Source: Ensifer adhaerens (GTDB lineage: Bacteria > Pseudomonadota > Alphaproteobacteria > Rhizobiales > Rhizobiaceae). From it: a stretch of 64,000 nt of DNA. Positions 8,206-17,171 of this stretch are shown here, in pieces (the first letter of the stretch is position 1; the number at the start of each line of letters is the position of its first letter). The stretch is from contig NZ_JABEKT010000001.1 of the NCBI RefSeq assembly GCF_013283195.1, forward strand, positions 1,644,409 through 1,708,408. The letters run 5' to 3'. The translations under genes were made by a program, and so were the position numbers. The notes beneath the pieces were generated by a model. It did not search any database and had not been told where the DNA came from. It saw only the letters and a list, made by a program, of their open reading frames with translations.

Positions 8206-9015
8206 ATGGATATGACCGGCCAACAGCACATTGCCGCCACGAAGGAAGAAGTGTGGGCCGCACTTAATGATGCAGATGTTCTCCGCGTCTGTATTCCGGG
8301 GTGTCAGGAACTGACAAAGTCGTCCGACACAGAGATGTCGGCGGTTGCGGTCATGAAGGTTGGTCCGGTCAAGGCCCGCTTCCAGGGGGTTGTCACACTT
8401 TCCGACCTGGATCCGCCCAATGGCTACAAGATCACGGGCGAAGGGCAGGGCGGAGTGGCGGGCTTTGCAAAAGGTGTCGCGACGGTGCGACTGGAGGCGG
8501 CGGAAGGCGGCACGATATTGCATTACACTGTCGAGGCGCAGATTGGTGGGAAGCTCTCGCAGTTGGGAGGTCGCTTGATCGATGTCACGGCGAAACAAAT
8601 GTCCGGGCAGTTCTTCAAACGTTTTGCGGAGGAGATCCAAGCGCGTCAGAACCTTTCCAGTCGCTCCCAGCCGGGTGAGGCTTCGGTAGCGTCGAGGGAG
8701 GATCCGCCGACGAGGGTCCCGCCGTCGTCTATCGCTGAGAGTGCAAAGATCTCGGCGGTGCCCCGTCCTTCCGCTGACCCGGTGGGTATGTCCCCGGCAA
8801 GTGCGCCGGCTGGCCTGATGTCCCTCACGGCCGTCGTGTTTGCTGCGGTGCTGGCGGCGATGTGGCTTGTCCATGGCGGCGTCCTGCCGAGCCTCGCGCC
8901 TACCACCGCGGCGGGTGCCGGTCACATGTCGCCTGACGCCGCCAGCGTTGTTCAGATCGTCATGGCGGTTGCAATCGGCTATCTGTTCGGCACTCGTTCG
9001 CGCACGCGTATCTGA
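8206..9015 (+). CDS. CoxG-like protein (SRPBCC fold) with C-terminal membrane helices
   Basis: A 269-residue protein. Residues 1-150 match the CO-dehydrogenase subunit G family: MTGQQHIAATKEEVWAALND, CIPGCQEL, and LSQLGGRLIDVTAKQMS. A proline- and serine-rich linker follows, then two hydrophobic segments (SLTAVVFAAVLAAMWLV and VQIVMAVAIGYLFG). CoxG proteins are linked to membrane attachment or maturation of molybdenum hydroxylases; here the C-terminal helices would do the anchoring. The ATG at 8206 follows GAGGAGG at 8191 and gives the expected N-terminus. It is divergent from the hydroxylase operon. Confidence 0.85.
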   Translation: MDMTGQQHIAATKEEVWAALNDADVLRVCIPGCQELTKSSDTEMSAVAVMKVGPVKARFQGVVTLSDLDPPNGYKITGEGQGGVAGFAKGVATVRLEAAEGGTILHYTVEAQIGGKLSQLGGRLIDVTAKQMSGQFFKRFAEEIQARQNLSSRSQPGEASVASREDPPTRVPPSSIAESAKISAVPRPSADPVGMSPASAPAGLMSLTAVVFAAVLAAMWLVHGGVLPSLAPTTAAGAGHMSPDAASVVQIVMAVAIGYLFGTRSRTRI

Positions 9016-9021
9016 CAAGAA

Positions 9022-9045
9022 AGCCGGGGTCTAATGACCCCGGCT
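9022..9045. terminator. Hairpin between convergent genes
   Basis: Perfect 10-bp arms AGCCGGGGTC and GACCCCGGCT enclose a TAAT loop between the CoxG-like gene (+) and the LivM-like gene (-). In the minus-strand direction it is followed by TTTCTTG. It probably acts as a bidirectional terminator. Confidence 0.75.
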
Positions 9046-9071
9046 AATAACTTGCACAACGAGACTTTATT

Positions 9072-10049
9072 CTAAGATTTCGGCCGTTCCAGCAGAGCTT
9101 TCAGTTCGCCAAACAGCCCACGCCTGAACATCATCACGCACACAACGAAGAACAGGCCGATTATGAATGTGATCGGCAGGCCGCTGGTTGCCAGGAAGTG
9201 CTCCAGCCCGACCACGATGCTCGCACCGACGATCGGGCCAATGAGCGTGCCCATTCCGCCGAGCAACGTCATGAGAATGACCTCGCCCGACATATGCCAG
9301 GTCACGTCGACCAGGGACGCAAGCTGGAACGCGATGGCCTTTAGTGCGCCGGCAAAGCCGGACAACGCTGCGGAAAGCGTAAAAGCTATCAGCTTGTACT
9401 GATCGGGTTTCAGTCCGAGCGAGGTGACGCGGACTTCGTTCTCACGGATTGCCGAAAGCACGTGGCCAAACGGAGAGTTCACGGCACGCCAGATGATCAG
9501 AAGGCCGATGGCCACACCGCCGAGCACGGTGTAGTACATCGCCGTGATGTTCGAGAGGTCCACGGTTCCGAGCAGATAGCCGCGCGGTACGGCCTGGATG
9601 CCGTCCTCGCCGCCGGTGAACGGCATCTGCACGGCGAGGAAGTAAACCATCTGCGCCAGCGCCAGGGTGATCATTGCGAAGTAGATTCCGTGGCGGCGGA
9701 TTGCCAATGCGCCGAACGCAAGACCGATCATGGCGGCGAACGCAGTGCCGGCAAGGATCGCCAGTTCGAACGGCAGGTGCCAGACTTTCGCAGCATGCGC
9801 CGCGATATAGGCTCCGCCACCGAAGAATGCGGCATGTCCGAACGACAGCAGGCCTGCGTAGCCAAGCACAAGATTGAATGCCGCCGCGAACAGGACGAAG
9901 CACAGTATCTTGATGAGAAAGAGCGGGTACACCAGAAGCGGCGCGCACAACATGAGAGCGGCGACCGCCGATATCAGGAGTATGCCCGTCGTGCGTTGCA
10001 AGCTCGCAATCGGGGTAGAAGTGGAGAGAGTTGCGCTGCCCATGATCAT
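9072..10049 (-). CDS. Branched-chain amino acid-type ABC permease, LivM family
   Basis: A 325-residue inner-membrane permease with about eight to ten hydrophobic segments. The family landmarks LVLGYAGLLSFGHAAFFGGGAY and GGMGTLIGPIVGA are present. The ATG at 10049 overlaps the LivH stop by 4 bp (ATGA); a longer reading to 10322 would lie inside LivH and is rejected. With LivH, LivF, LivG and the binding protein at 12696 it forms a complete type 4 importer. The neighbouring catabolic genes suggest uptake of an aromatic or cyclic carboxylate rather than an amino acid. Confidence 0.92.
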   Translation of the reverse strand: MIMGSATLSTSTPIASLQRTTGILLISAVAALMLCAPLLVYPLFLIKILCFVLFAAAFNLVLGYAGLLSFGHAAFFGGGAYIAAHAAKVWHLPFELAILAGTAFAAMIGLAFGALAIRRHGIYFAMITLALAQMVYFLAVQMPFTGGEDGIQAVPRGYLLGTVDLSNITAMYYTVLGGVAIGLLIIWRAVNSPFGHVLSAIRENEVRVTSLGLKPDQYKLIAFTLSAALSGFAGALKAIAFQLASLVDVTWHMSGEVILMTLLGGMGTLIGPIVGASIVVGLEHFLATSGLPITFIIGLFFVVCVMMFRRGLFGELKALLERPKS

Positions 10050-10933
10050 GCCTCGCGATTGAACAGGCCTGACGGCCGAATAAGAATGACGAGCACCATG
10101 ACCACGAAAACGGCGATCGAAGATGCGGCGGGGTAGAATGTCTTGGTCAAGCCCTCGATGATCCCGAGCCCGAGTGCCGTGACGATCGCTCCGCCGATCG
10201 ATCCCATGCCGCCAATGACCACGACGGCAAATACGACGATGATGATGCTGGATCCCATGCCAGGGCTCACCTGGTAGAGTGGTGCGGCAAGTGCGCCTGC
10301 AAAGCCGGCCAAACCGACGCAAAAGGCGTAGGTGAGCGTGAGCAAAAGCGGCACATTGATGCCGAATGCCTGCACGAGGGCCGGGTTTTCAGTGGCGGCG
10401 CGCAGGTAGGCGCCGAGTTTCGTGCGTTCGATCGCAAGCCAGGTCAGAATACAGATGACCAACGAGATTACGATCACCCAGCCGCGGTAAAGCGGCAGGA
10501 AAATGAAGCCGAGGTTGATGCCGCCCGTCAGGGACGGCGGTACGGGATATGGCATGCCGGCCGATCCGAAGATGTGGCGGAAAAGGCCCTCCACCATCAA
10601 TGCGATGCCGAAGGTCAGGAGGAGGCTGTAGAGATGGTCCATCCGGTAGAGGCGCTTGAGAAGCAAGCGCTCCACAAGCACGCCGAGAGCTCCGACCATG
10701 ATGGGGGCCGCGAGCAGCGTCCCCCAGTAGCCAAGGCCCAGTCGAGAAAGCAGGAACCAGGCGGCAAATCCGCCCAGCATGTAGAAAGCGCCGTGCGCGA
10801 AGTTGATCACATTGAGCATACCGAAGATAATCGCCAGGCCCAGGCTCAGAAGCGCATAGAACGAGCCGTTGATCAGGCCAAGCAGCAGTTGACCGAGAAG
10901 CACGGCCACGGGAACCCCGAAGATTTCAGTCAT
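10046..10933 (-). CDS. Branched-chain amino acid-type ABC permease, LivH family
   Basis: A 295-residue permease. Family motifs are LLGLINGSFYALLSLGLAIIFGMLNVINFAHGAFYM at the N-terminus and GGMGSIGGAIVTA near the C-terminus, the coupling region towards the ATPase. It is translated just ahead of LivM with a 4-bp overlap and follows LivF after 33 bp. It is a partner in the LIV-type importer of the catabolic cluster. Confidence 0.92.
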   Translation of the reverse strand: MTEIFGVPVAVLLGQLLLGLINGSFYALLSLGLAIIFGMLNVINFAHGAFYMLGGFAAWFLLSRLGLGYWGTLLAAPIMVGALGVLVERLLLKRLYRMDHLYSLLLTFGIALMVEGLFRHIFGSAGMPYPVPPSLTGGINLGFIFLPLYRGWVIVISLVICILTWLAIERTKLGAYLRAATENPALVQAFGINVPLLLTLTYAFCVGLAGFAGALAAPLYQVSPGMGSSIIIVVFAVVVIGGMGSIGGAIVTALGLGIIEGLTKTFYPAASSIAVFVVMVLVILIRPSGLFNREA

Positions 10934-10966
10934 GGGTCTCTACCTGTTTGAAAAGATGAACCACCG

Positions 10967-11674
10967 TCAGACACCGAGGTATCGGTTGAGCCGATCCATG
11001 TTGGCATCGAGAGCGTTGTTGGAAATTTCGTCGACCACCTTGCCCTGGTCGAGCACGAAGTGACGGTCAGCCACGGAGGCCGCGAAGCGAAGGTTCTGCT
11101 CGACCAGGATGATCGTCATTCCACGCGCCTTAAGAATGCGAAGCGCCGCCCCGATCTCGTCGATGATAACGGGCGCGATACCTTCGGTCGGCTCGTCGAG
11201 CAGAATGAAATCGGCGCCGGTTCTTAGAATTCGGCCAATCGCCAGCATCTGCTGCTCGCCCCCCGAGAGACGCGTTCCGGGGGTGTGGTCGCGACCCTTC
11301 AGGTTCGGGAAGAGACCGTAGATCTCGTCGATCTCCATGCCGCCGGCCTGCCAGGCGGGCGGAAACATCAGATTCTCGATGACGCTCAGTGTGGAGAATA
11401 TGCCGCGTTCCTCCGGAACGTAGCCAATCCCCATGCGGGCGACTTTGTGCGGTGCGACGTTCAAGAGGTCGACGCCCTTGAAAAGGCTCGTGCCGCGCCG
11501 TTTGCCGACCACGCCGATAAGACTGCGCAGCGTCGTTGTCTTCCCGGCGCCATTGCGGCCGATCAATGTGACGACTTCGCCCTTGCGTACGTCGAACGAG
11601 ACGCCGTGCAGGACATGGCTCTCACCATACCAAGCCTCGAGGTTGTTGACGTTGAGTAGCGCGGCTTCAGCCAT
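10967..11674 (-). CDS. ABC importer ATPase, LivF family
   Basis: A 235-residue ATPase. Walker A GRNGAGKTT, signature LSGGEQQML and Walker B FILLDEPTEG are all intact, followed by the H-loop region ILVEQN typical of LivF. The ATG at 11674 (MAEAALLNVNN) is used because GGGAGGGGC lies just upstream; an 18-codon longer form is possible but lies mostly within LivG. It overlaps the LivG stop by 8 bp. Confidence 0.93.
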   Translation of the reverse strand: MAEAALLNVNNLEAWYGESHVLHGVSFDVRKGEVVTLIGRNGAGKTTTLRSLIGVVGKRRGTSLFKGVDLLNVAPHKVARMGIGYVPEERGIFSTLSVIENLMFPPAWQAGGMEIDEIYGLFPNLKGRDHTPGTRLSGGEQQMLAIGRILRTGADFILLDEPTEGIAPVIIDEIGAALRILKARGMTIILVEQNLRFAASVADRHFVLDQGKVVDEISNNALDANMDRLNRYLGV

Positions 11675-12425
11675 GTGCCCCTCCCAGGTATGCTTTTCGG
11701 ACTTCGCTGTCGGCGGACACTTCAGCATAGGTTCCCTCGGCGATGATCTCGCCCCGCCGTAACACCGTGATTGCGTCGGAAAGATCCGCTACAACGCCGA
11801 GGTTGTGCTCGACCATCAGAATGGTCCGCCCGTTTCCTACCGAACGGATCAAATTGGCGGTTCGCCCGATGTCTTCGGTTCCCATGCCTGCCATCGGTTC
11901 GTCCAGGAGCAGAACTTCCGGATCGAGCGCCAAGGTCGTTGCCAGTTCCAATGCGCGTTTGCGGCCGTAGGAAAGTTCGCTTGCCCTGGTTTGAGAGCGG
12001 TCAGCCAGGCCGACGCTCTCCAGCAGGTTCGAGGCTTCGTCGTTTAGGCGTCGGAGCGTGCGATTGGATTTCCAGAAGGCGAAGGTCTCGCATTCGCGGG
12101 CCTGCAGCGCGACCCGGACGTTCTCGTGGGCGCTGAGGTGCGGGAATACGGACGAGATCTGAAACGATCGCACAAGGCCGAGCCGGGCGATGTCGGCTGG
12201 CGCCATATGCGTCACGTCGCGCCCCTTGAAGAAGATACTTCCGCCGCTCGGGGACAGAAATTTCGTCAACAGATTGAAGAGCGTGCTCTTGCCCGCGCCA
12301 TTGGGTCCGATGAGCGCATGAATGGTCCCGCCGCGAACCTTTAGGTTGACGTTCTTTACGGCGATGAAGCCACCGAACGCGCGTGTCAGGCCCCGCGCCT
12401 CGATGATGGGTGCTGAGTCCGGCAT
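11667..12425 (-). CDS. ABC importer ATPase, LivG family
   Basis: A 252-residue ATPase with Walker A GPNGAGKST, the LivG-type signature LSYGRKRALELATTLA and Walker B VLLLDEPMAGM, then the H-loop MVEHNLGVV. The start at 12425 (MPDSAPIIEARGLTRAFGG) has GGGAGG 8 bp upstream; the open frame extends further but without family similarity. It is the first gene of the minus-strand transporter operon G-F-H-M. A putative operator lies 100 bp upstream. Confidence 0.93.
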   Translation of the reverse strand: MPDSAPIIEARGLTRAFGGFIAVKNVNLKVRGGTIHALIGPNGAGKSTLFNLLTKFLSPSGGSIFFKGRDVTHMAPADIARLGLVRSFQISSVFPHLSAHENVRVALQARECETFAFWKSNRTLRRLNDEASNLLESVGLADRSQTRASELSYGRKRALELATTLALDPEVLLLDEPMAGMGTEDIGRTANLIRSVGNGRTILMVEHNLGVVADLSDAITVLRRGEIIAEGTYAEVSADSEVRKAYLGGAHG

Positions 12426-12525
12426 TTGTCCTCCCGACCGGCTTAATGTGTTCCTCCAGCGGGTGCCGAACGGACGGCTCCGCATCCTTTCCAGGTTTGG
12501 GAAGGTGAAGCAAGAAAAACACACA

Positions 12526-12542
12526 AAGTCTAATAATGCAAG
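12526..12542 (-). promoter_or_regulatory. Putative HxlR operator between transporter operon and binding-protein gene
   Basis: AAGTCTAATAATGCAAG on the + strand is identical over 17 bases to the reverse complement of 8111-8127. It lies in the divergent region between LivG (start 12425) and the binding-protein gene (start 12696), about 100 and 155 bp away respectively. It would tie importer and catabolic genes to the same regulator. Confidence 0.6.
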
Positions 12543-12695
12543 CTTGCGTGCTTCCGAATTTTCTGCTTACCATAAGGCTCATTCGCCAAAACACCGCGAA
12601 AAATTACAGCGTTGCAAGGCGAATGAGTATGATAACGCAAGTTAAAAACTGGCGCGATGGAGGAGACCGCGCGCCGTGCAAGGGGAGGTTTAATC

Positions 12696-13901
12696 GTGAA
12701 GTTCATGAAGATCTTGATGGCGAGTGCCGCAGCGATAGGTGCCATGTCGGTCGGCGCTTCTGCCGAGAATTCCGGCCCTGTTCGCATCGGCGTTCTGACG
12801 GACGTCAGCGGTCAGTTTTCACACGAGTCCGGCGACGGTGCGATCACGGCGGTGAAGATGGCGGTCGAGGATTTCGGCGGGAAGGTCCTTGACCGCCCGC
12901 TCGAGGTTGTTGTCGCCGACCACCAGAACAAGCCGGAAGTGGCCGTGGCCACGGCGCGCGAGTGGTACGAATCGCAAGGCGTGACGATGATCAACAATCT
13001 GATCAATTCCGGTATCGCGCTGGCCGTTACTCAGGTTGCGAAAGACGAGGACAAGATCGCGATCGTCAACGGCTCCGGCTCTTCGCGTCTGACGAATGAC
13101 GGCTGCACGCCCAACAGCATCCACTACTCATATGACACCTACGCCCTGGCGAACGGCACGGCCAGTCAGTTGATTTCCCAGGGGATGAAGAACTGGTTCT
13201 TCCTCACGGCCGACTATGCCTTCGGTCATGCGCTCGAGGCTGACGCCACGCAGATCGTCAAGGCCGACGGCGGCGAGGTCTCCGGTTCCGTGCGCTATCC
13301 GATCGAGACCTCGGACCATAGCGCCTTCATGCTGCAGGCGCAGGCATCGCCGGCCCAGGTCGTCGCGCTGGCGGGCTCCGGGACGACGTTCGTCAACGCG
13401 GTGAAGTCGGCTTCGGAATTCGGTCTGGGCGCGTCCGGCAAGACCGTCGCAGGTCTGCTCGTCTGGGACACTGATGTACATTCTCTGGGTCTCGACACGG
13501 CGCAGGGGATGATTCTGACGAACGCCTTCTACTGGGATCGCGACGACGAGACGAGGGCGTTTGCGAAGCGGTTTCAGGAACGCGTCGGCCGTCCGCCGCA
13601 CATGGGCGATGCGGGCGATTACTCATCCACCATCCACTATCTGAAGGCCGTGCAGTCCGCCGGCACCACCGACACGCAGCAGGTCATGGCGAAGATGCGC
13701 GAGACGCCCGTCAACGACTTCTTCGCGAAGAACGGCAAGATCCGCGAAGATGGCCGGATGGTGCACGACATGTACGTCTACCAGGTCAAGACGCCGGCGG
13801 AATCCACCGGCGAATGGGACATTCTGAAGCTTGTCACGACGATCCCCGGCGACAAGGCGTTCAGGCCGCTTTCCGAAAGCCAGTGCCCACTTGTGAAGTA
13901 G
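12696..13901 (+). CDS. Periplasmic substrate-binding protein of LIV-type ABC importer
   Basis: A 401-residue secreted binding protein. The signal peptide (MKFMKILMASAAAIGAMSVGASA) probably ends at ASA before ENSG. The mature start VRIGVLTDVSGQFSHESGDGAITAVKMAVEDFGG is typical of the Peripla_BP_6 family used for branched amino acids, amides and aromatic acids. A GTG at 12696 is chosen because AGGGGAGG lies 7 bp upstream; ATG at 12705 is the alternative. It heads the + strand catabolic operon and serves the permeases and ATPases encoded divergently. Confidence 0.9.
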   Translation: MKFMKILMASAAAIGAMSVGASAENSGPVRIGVLTDVSGQFSHESGDGAITAVKMAVEDFGGKVLDRPLEVVVADHQNKPEVAVATAREWYESQGVTMINNLINSGIALAVTQVAKDEDKIAIVNGSGSSRLTNDGCTPNSIHYSYDTYALANGTASQLISQGMKNWFFLTADYAFGHALEADATQIVKADGGEVSGSVRYPIETSDHSAFMLQAQASPAQVVALAGSGTTFVNAVKSASEFGLGASGKTVAGLLVWDTDVHSLGLDTAQGMILTNAFYWDRDDETRAFAKRFQERVGRPPHMGDAGDYSSTIHYLKAVQSAGTTDTQQVMAKMRETPVNDFFAKNGKIREDGRMVHDMYVYQVKTPAESTGEWDILKLVTTIPGDKAFRPLSESQCPLVK

Positions 13902-13997
13902 TAAGCCAGGGGCGCGCGGCTCTCATGGTCGGGCGCCTTTCCAGAAAACACCCCTACGCCTGCGCATGCAGGCTCCAGGACCCCAGATGAGCAGGCC

Positions 13998-14765
13998 ATG
14001 AGTGAAATCATTGTTGAAACCGCGAATGGTGTCGCCACCGTCACATTGAACCGGCCGCTCCAGCGCAATGCCGTCACCTACGACATGTGGCAGCAGCTGG
14101 CGCGCACCTTTACAGAGTTTGACCGCGACCCAAAGGTCCGCTGCGTCATCCTGACCGGCGAGGGCGGCGATTTCTCCGCGGGCGCCGACATCAGCGAATT
14201 CGATAAGGTCCGCGAGGGGCTCCAGGAAAGCAAGCGATACGAGGTGGCAGTCGACGCGGCGGGGGATGCGATCTACGCGATCTCCAAGCCAACGATCGCA
14301 GCCCTGCGGGGCTATTGCCTTGGGGGGGCGGCACATCTGGCCATGTCCTGCGACTTCAGGATCGCCGCTCGAAGTGCTGTCTTTGGCATCCCGGCCGCCC
14401 GTCTGTCCATCATCTACGGCGTATCGGCTACGCGAAAGCTCTTCTCCCTGGTGGGTGTCACGGCCGCAAAGCAGATCCTTTATACCGGGAAGCGTTTCGG
14501 AGCCGAGGAAGCCCTTGATATCGGATTCGTCGACCGGGTCGCCGACGACCCGTTGCTCGACGCCGGAGCGCTCGCGGCCGACATGGCGCAAAACGCGCCG
14601 CTCACCATCCAGGGTGCCAAGTTCATCTTGAATGGCTGCGCACGCGGGAAACTCGATCGAGAGGCCGCCGAACGCAAGATCGATGAGGCGAGCGCGAGCC
14701 TCGACTACATCGAGGGCCGGCAGGCCTTCAAGGAGAAGCGCGCGCCGCGCTTTGTCGGGAAATAG
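13998..14765 (+). CDS. Enoyl-CoA hydratase/isomerase family protein with altered active site
   Basis: A 255-residue crotonase-fold protein. The oxyanion-hole segment FSAGADISEF and the stretch YCLGGAAHLAMSCDFRIA are clear. The two glutamates used by classical enoyl-CoA hydratases are not conserved: the position in GGxxE-L-A is His113 and the position in FGxPE is Ala133 (FGIPAARL). The reaction is therefore probably not plain hydration; isomerisation, C-C cleavage or thioester hydrolysis are options within the fold. It precedes an SDR gene and an acyl-CoA ligase gene, so its substrate is likely the CoA ester of the pathway acid. Confidence 0.82.
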   Translation: MSEIIVETANGVATVTLNRPLQRNAVTYDMWQQLARTFTEFDRDPKVRCVILTGEGGDFSAGADISEFDKVREGLQESKRYEVAVDAAGDAIYAISKPTIAALRGYCLGGAAHLAMSCDFRIAARSAVFGIPAARLSIIYGVSATRKLFSLVGVTAAKQILYTGKRFGAEEALDIGFVDRVADDPLLDAGALAADMAQNAPLTIQGAKFILNGCARGKLDREAAERKIDEASASLDYIEGRQAFKEKRAPRFVGK

Positions 14766-14838
14766 CGATCACCCCCCGCGGAGATCGTCTTTGAATTCGC
14801 TGCGTTGTCAGCAAAACCAAAAATCATGGAGCATTGTA

Positions 14839-15594
14839 ATGGAGACCAACTTGAACGGAAAAGTCGCGCTCGTCACCGGTGGTGGGCGTGACGTCGGCGG
14901 CGATATCGCCCGTGCGCTTGCTGCAGAGGGTGCGATTGTCGCCGTTAACTACAGCCGCTCGGAAGCAGAAGCCCAGGCGGTCGTCGAGTCGATCAAGGCC
15001 AGCGGAGGGCGTGCGGAAGCCTATCAGGCCGATATCAGCGACAATGGTCAGGTGAAAGCCATGGTCGCAGCCGTCAAGGCGGACTTCGGAACAATCGACG
15101 TTCTCGTTAACAACGCGGGTTACGTCAAATATCAGCGGTTTGTAGAATCGACGCCGGAGGAGTGGAAGAAGCAGATCGACGTCTGCCTCTACGGCGCGAT
15201 CAATTGCTGCCACGAGGTCGCGCCGTTGATGATCGGACAGAACGCGGGCCGCATCATCAACCTCGTCGGTGACAGCTCGCGTATCGGTGAGGCGAACCTT
15301 GCCATCGCTGCGGCGGCGCGCGGTGGCACTATTGCGCTTGGCAAGTCCCTTGCCAGGGAGTTTGGCCGCAACAACATCACCGTCAACACCGTGTCGCTCG
15401 GTCTGATCGAGACGTCGCATTCCGATGCGGAGTTCCTGGAGAAGAACCGCGAGAAAATCGTCAAGGCCTATCCGTTGCGGCGCATTGGAAAGCCGGATGA
15501 CATCGCGCCGATGGTGACGTTTCTGGCATCGGACGCCTCGTCCTGGATCACCGGGCAGGTGGTCAGTGTCAATGGCGGTTTCTGCATGGTGTAG
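14839..15594 (+). CDS. Short-chain dehydrogenase/reductase family protein lacking YxxxK
   Basis: A 251-residue SDR. The cofactor loop is TGGGRDVGGDIARAL (a TGxxxxxG variant) and the NNAG motif is present at 91-94. The catalytic serine region (VGDSSRIG) is kept, but the Tyr-x-x-x-Lys pair is replaced: by alignment Ala157 and Arg161 within AIAAAARGG. The C-terminal VVSVNGGF is typical. Either catalysis uses other residues or the protein has a special role. The ATG at 14839 matches the family N-terminus. Confidence 0.85.
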   Translation: METNLNGKVALVTGGGRDVGGDIARALAAEGAIVAVNYSRSEAEAQAVVESIKASGGRAEAYQADISDNGQVKAMVAAVKADFGTIDVLVNNAGYVKYQRFVESTPEEWKKQIDVCLYGAINCCHEVAPLMIGQNAGRIINLVGDSSRIGEANLAIAAAARGGTIALGKSLAREFGRNNITVNTVSLGLIETSHSDAEFLEKNREKIVKAYPLRRIGKPDDIAPMVTFLASDASSWITGQVVSVNGGFCMV

Positions 15595-15615
15595 CCGGAG
15601 GAGCGGGAGGCATCA

Positions 15616-17145
15616 ATGATACACTTCGAACTTATAGCACCCGTCGGAAAAATCCTCCAACGGAACGATCGGCTGTACCCGAACAAGATGGCGTTTGAGG
15701 ACAGGAGGCGTTCCGTCTCGTATGCTCAACTCAACAAGGAAACCGAGGATCTGGGCGTTCATCTCGTCGCACTCGGCCTCAGGAAAGGTGAAGCGGTCGC
15801 GATTTTTCTGCCTAACTCGGTCAACTGGGTCGTGGCTTGCCTGGCCGTCGTTCGGGCGGGAGGCGTCGCCGTTCCGGTGAGCATCGACTCGACGGAAGCA
15901 GAGCTAGGCTACCGGATCGCCGATGCGTCGTGCTCGGTGTTGATCACCTTGCCGGAAAAACGGCCGATGGCGGAAGCGCTGCTGCAGGCGCTGGAGAAGC
16001 CTGCCGTGCTGCTTTGCGCCGGCGAGGACGGCGGCTTCGAGACGCCGCAACGAAGAGAGGGGGCGGTTTTCGAGGACGACGAAGACGTCGATCGTCCGGC
16101 CTACATCGTTTATACGTCCGGCACGACAGGCCAACCTAAGGGAGTGTTGCTTTCTACGCGCTCAATGCTCTGGGTCACTTCGGCATGCTGGGCGCCGATC
16201 GCAGGCCTCACGCACAAGGACGTCGTTCTCAACACACTGCCACTTTACCATTCCTACGCCCTGAACATCGCGGTTCTTTCGATCGTCGCGACGGGCGCGA
16301 GCGAATACATCATGGAGAAGTTTTCGACTTCTCATGCGACTGAACTGCTTCGAAGCGGGCGCTTCACGTTCATGCCGGGCGTGCCGACTGTTTTCCACTA
16401 TTTCCTCTCGGCGTGCCAGGCGAGCGGCGAGAAACTGCTCTCTTCGGTCCGGCTTTGCGTCTCTGCCGGCGCCATCCTGCCGGGAACCTTGAACAGCGAC
16501 TTCGAGGAGTTTTTCGGCGTTCCGCTGCTCGACGGATATGGGATCACCGAAACGTCGACGATGGTTACGATGAACTGGCCGGGAAGGTGGCGCGTTGCCG
16601 GCTCCTGCGGACTGCCTCTGCCTGGCCTGACTGTCAGGCTCGTCGATCCGAAGACCGGGCAGGATGTGCCGAGCGGGATTGAAGGCGAACTGATCTGCAA
16701 AGGCCCTAATCTGATGCAGGGCTACCACAACAAGCCTCAGGAGACCCAGAAGGCCGTCGTGGACGGATGGTACCACACCGGCGACCTCGCAAAAGCCGAT
16801 CAGAATGGCTTCCTTACGATCACTGGACGGCTGAAGGAGTTGATCATCCGGGGAGGGCAGAACATCGCGCCGGCGGAAGTGGAGGAGACGATACTGCTCC
16901 ATGATGCGGTGATGGATTGCGCGGTCATAGGTCTCCCCCACACGATGCTGGGAGAAGTTCCCGTCGCCTGCGTCGTTGTGAAGGACGGGCAGACATTTAA
17001 TCAGGACGACTTGATCAGGCACTGCCGAGACCGCCTCTCGGCCTACAAGGTGCCCGATTGCGTCTACGTGGTCGCCGAAATTCCCCGCACCGGATCCGGG
17101 AAAATCCTTCGCGTCAAGCTTCGCGAGAGCCTGCCTGCAGCATGA
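15616..17145 (+). CDS. AMP-forming acyl-CoA synthetase (class I adenylate-forming enzyme)
   Basis: A 509-residue ligase. Core motifs: the P-loop-like YTSGTTGQPKGV, the adenine-binding YGITET, GWYHTGDLA, and the C-terminal lysine region RTGSGKILRVKLRE. It would activate the pathway carboxylic acid with ATP and CoA, releasing AMP and pyrophosphate. GGAGG precedes the start. It is followed by a Fe-alcohol dehydrogenase, and an adenylate kinase lies in the same operon, which suits AMP production. Chain length or ring preference is not evident. Confidence 0.9.
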   Translation: MIHFELIAPVGKILQRNDRLYPNKMAFEDRRRSVSYAQLNKETEDLGVHLVALGLRKGEAVAIFLPNSVNWVVACLAVVRAGGVAVPVSIDSTEAELGYRIADASCSVLITLPEKRPMAEALLQALEKPAVLLCAGEDGGFETPQRREGAVFEDDEDVDRPAYIVYTSGTTGQPKGVLLSTRSMLWVTSACWAPIAGLTHKDVVLNTLPLYHSYALNIAVLSIVATGASEYIMEKFSTSHATELLRSGRFTFMPGVPTVFHYFLSACQASGEKLLSSVRLCVSAGAILPGTLNSDFEEFFGVPLLDGYGITETSTMVTMNWPGRWRVAGSCGLPLPGLTVRLVDPKTGQDVPSGIEGELICKGPNLMQGYHNKPQETQKAVVDGWYHTGDLAKADQNGFLTITGRLKELIIRGGQNIAPAEVEETILLHDAVMDCAVIGLPHTMLGEVPVACVVVKDGQTFNQDDLIRHCRDRLSAYKVPDCVYVVAEIPRTGSGKILRVKLRESLPAA

Positions 17146-17171
17146 CGCGGGAGCATACACAGGAGATTACA

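Noticed and set aside
12657..12695. An upstream ATG extending the binding protein at 12696 by 13 codons
   Set aside because: The ribosome-binding sequence lies inside the extension and the added residues spoil the signal peptide.
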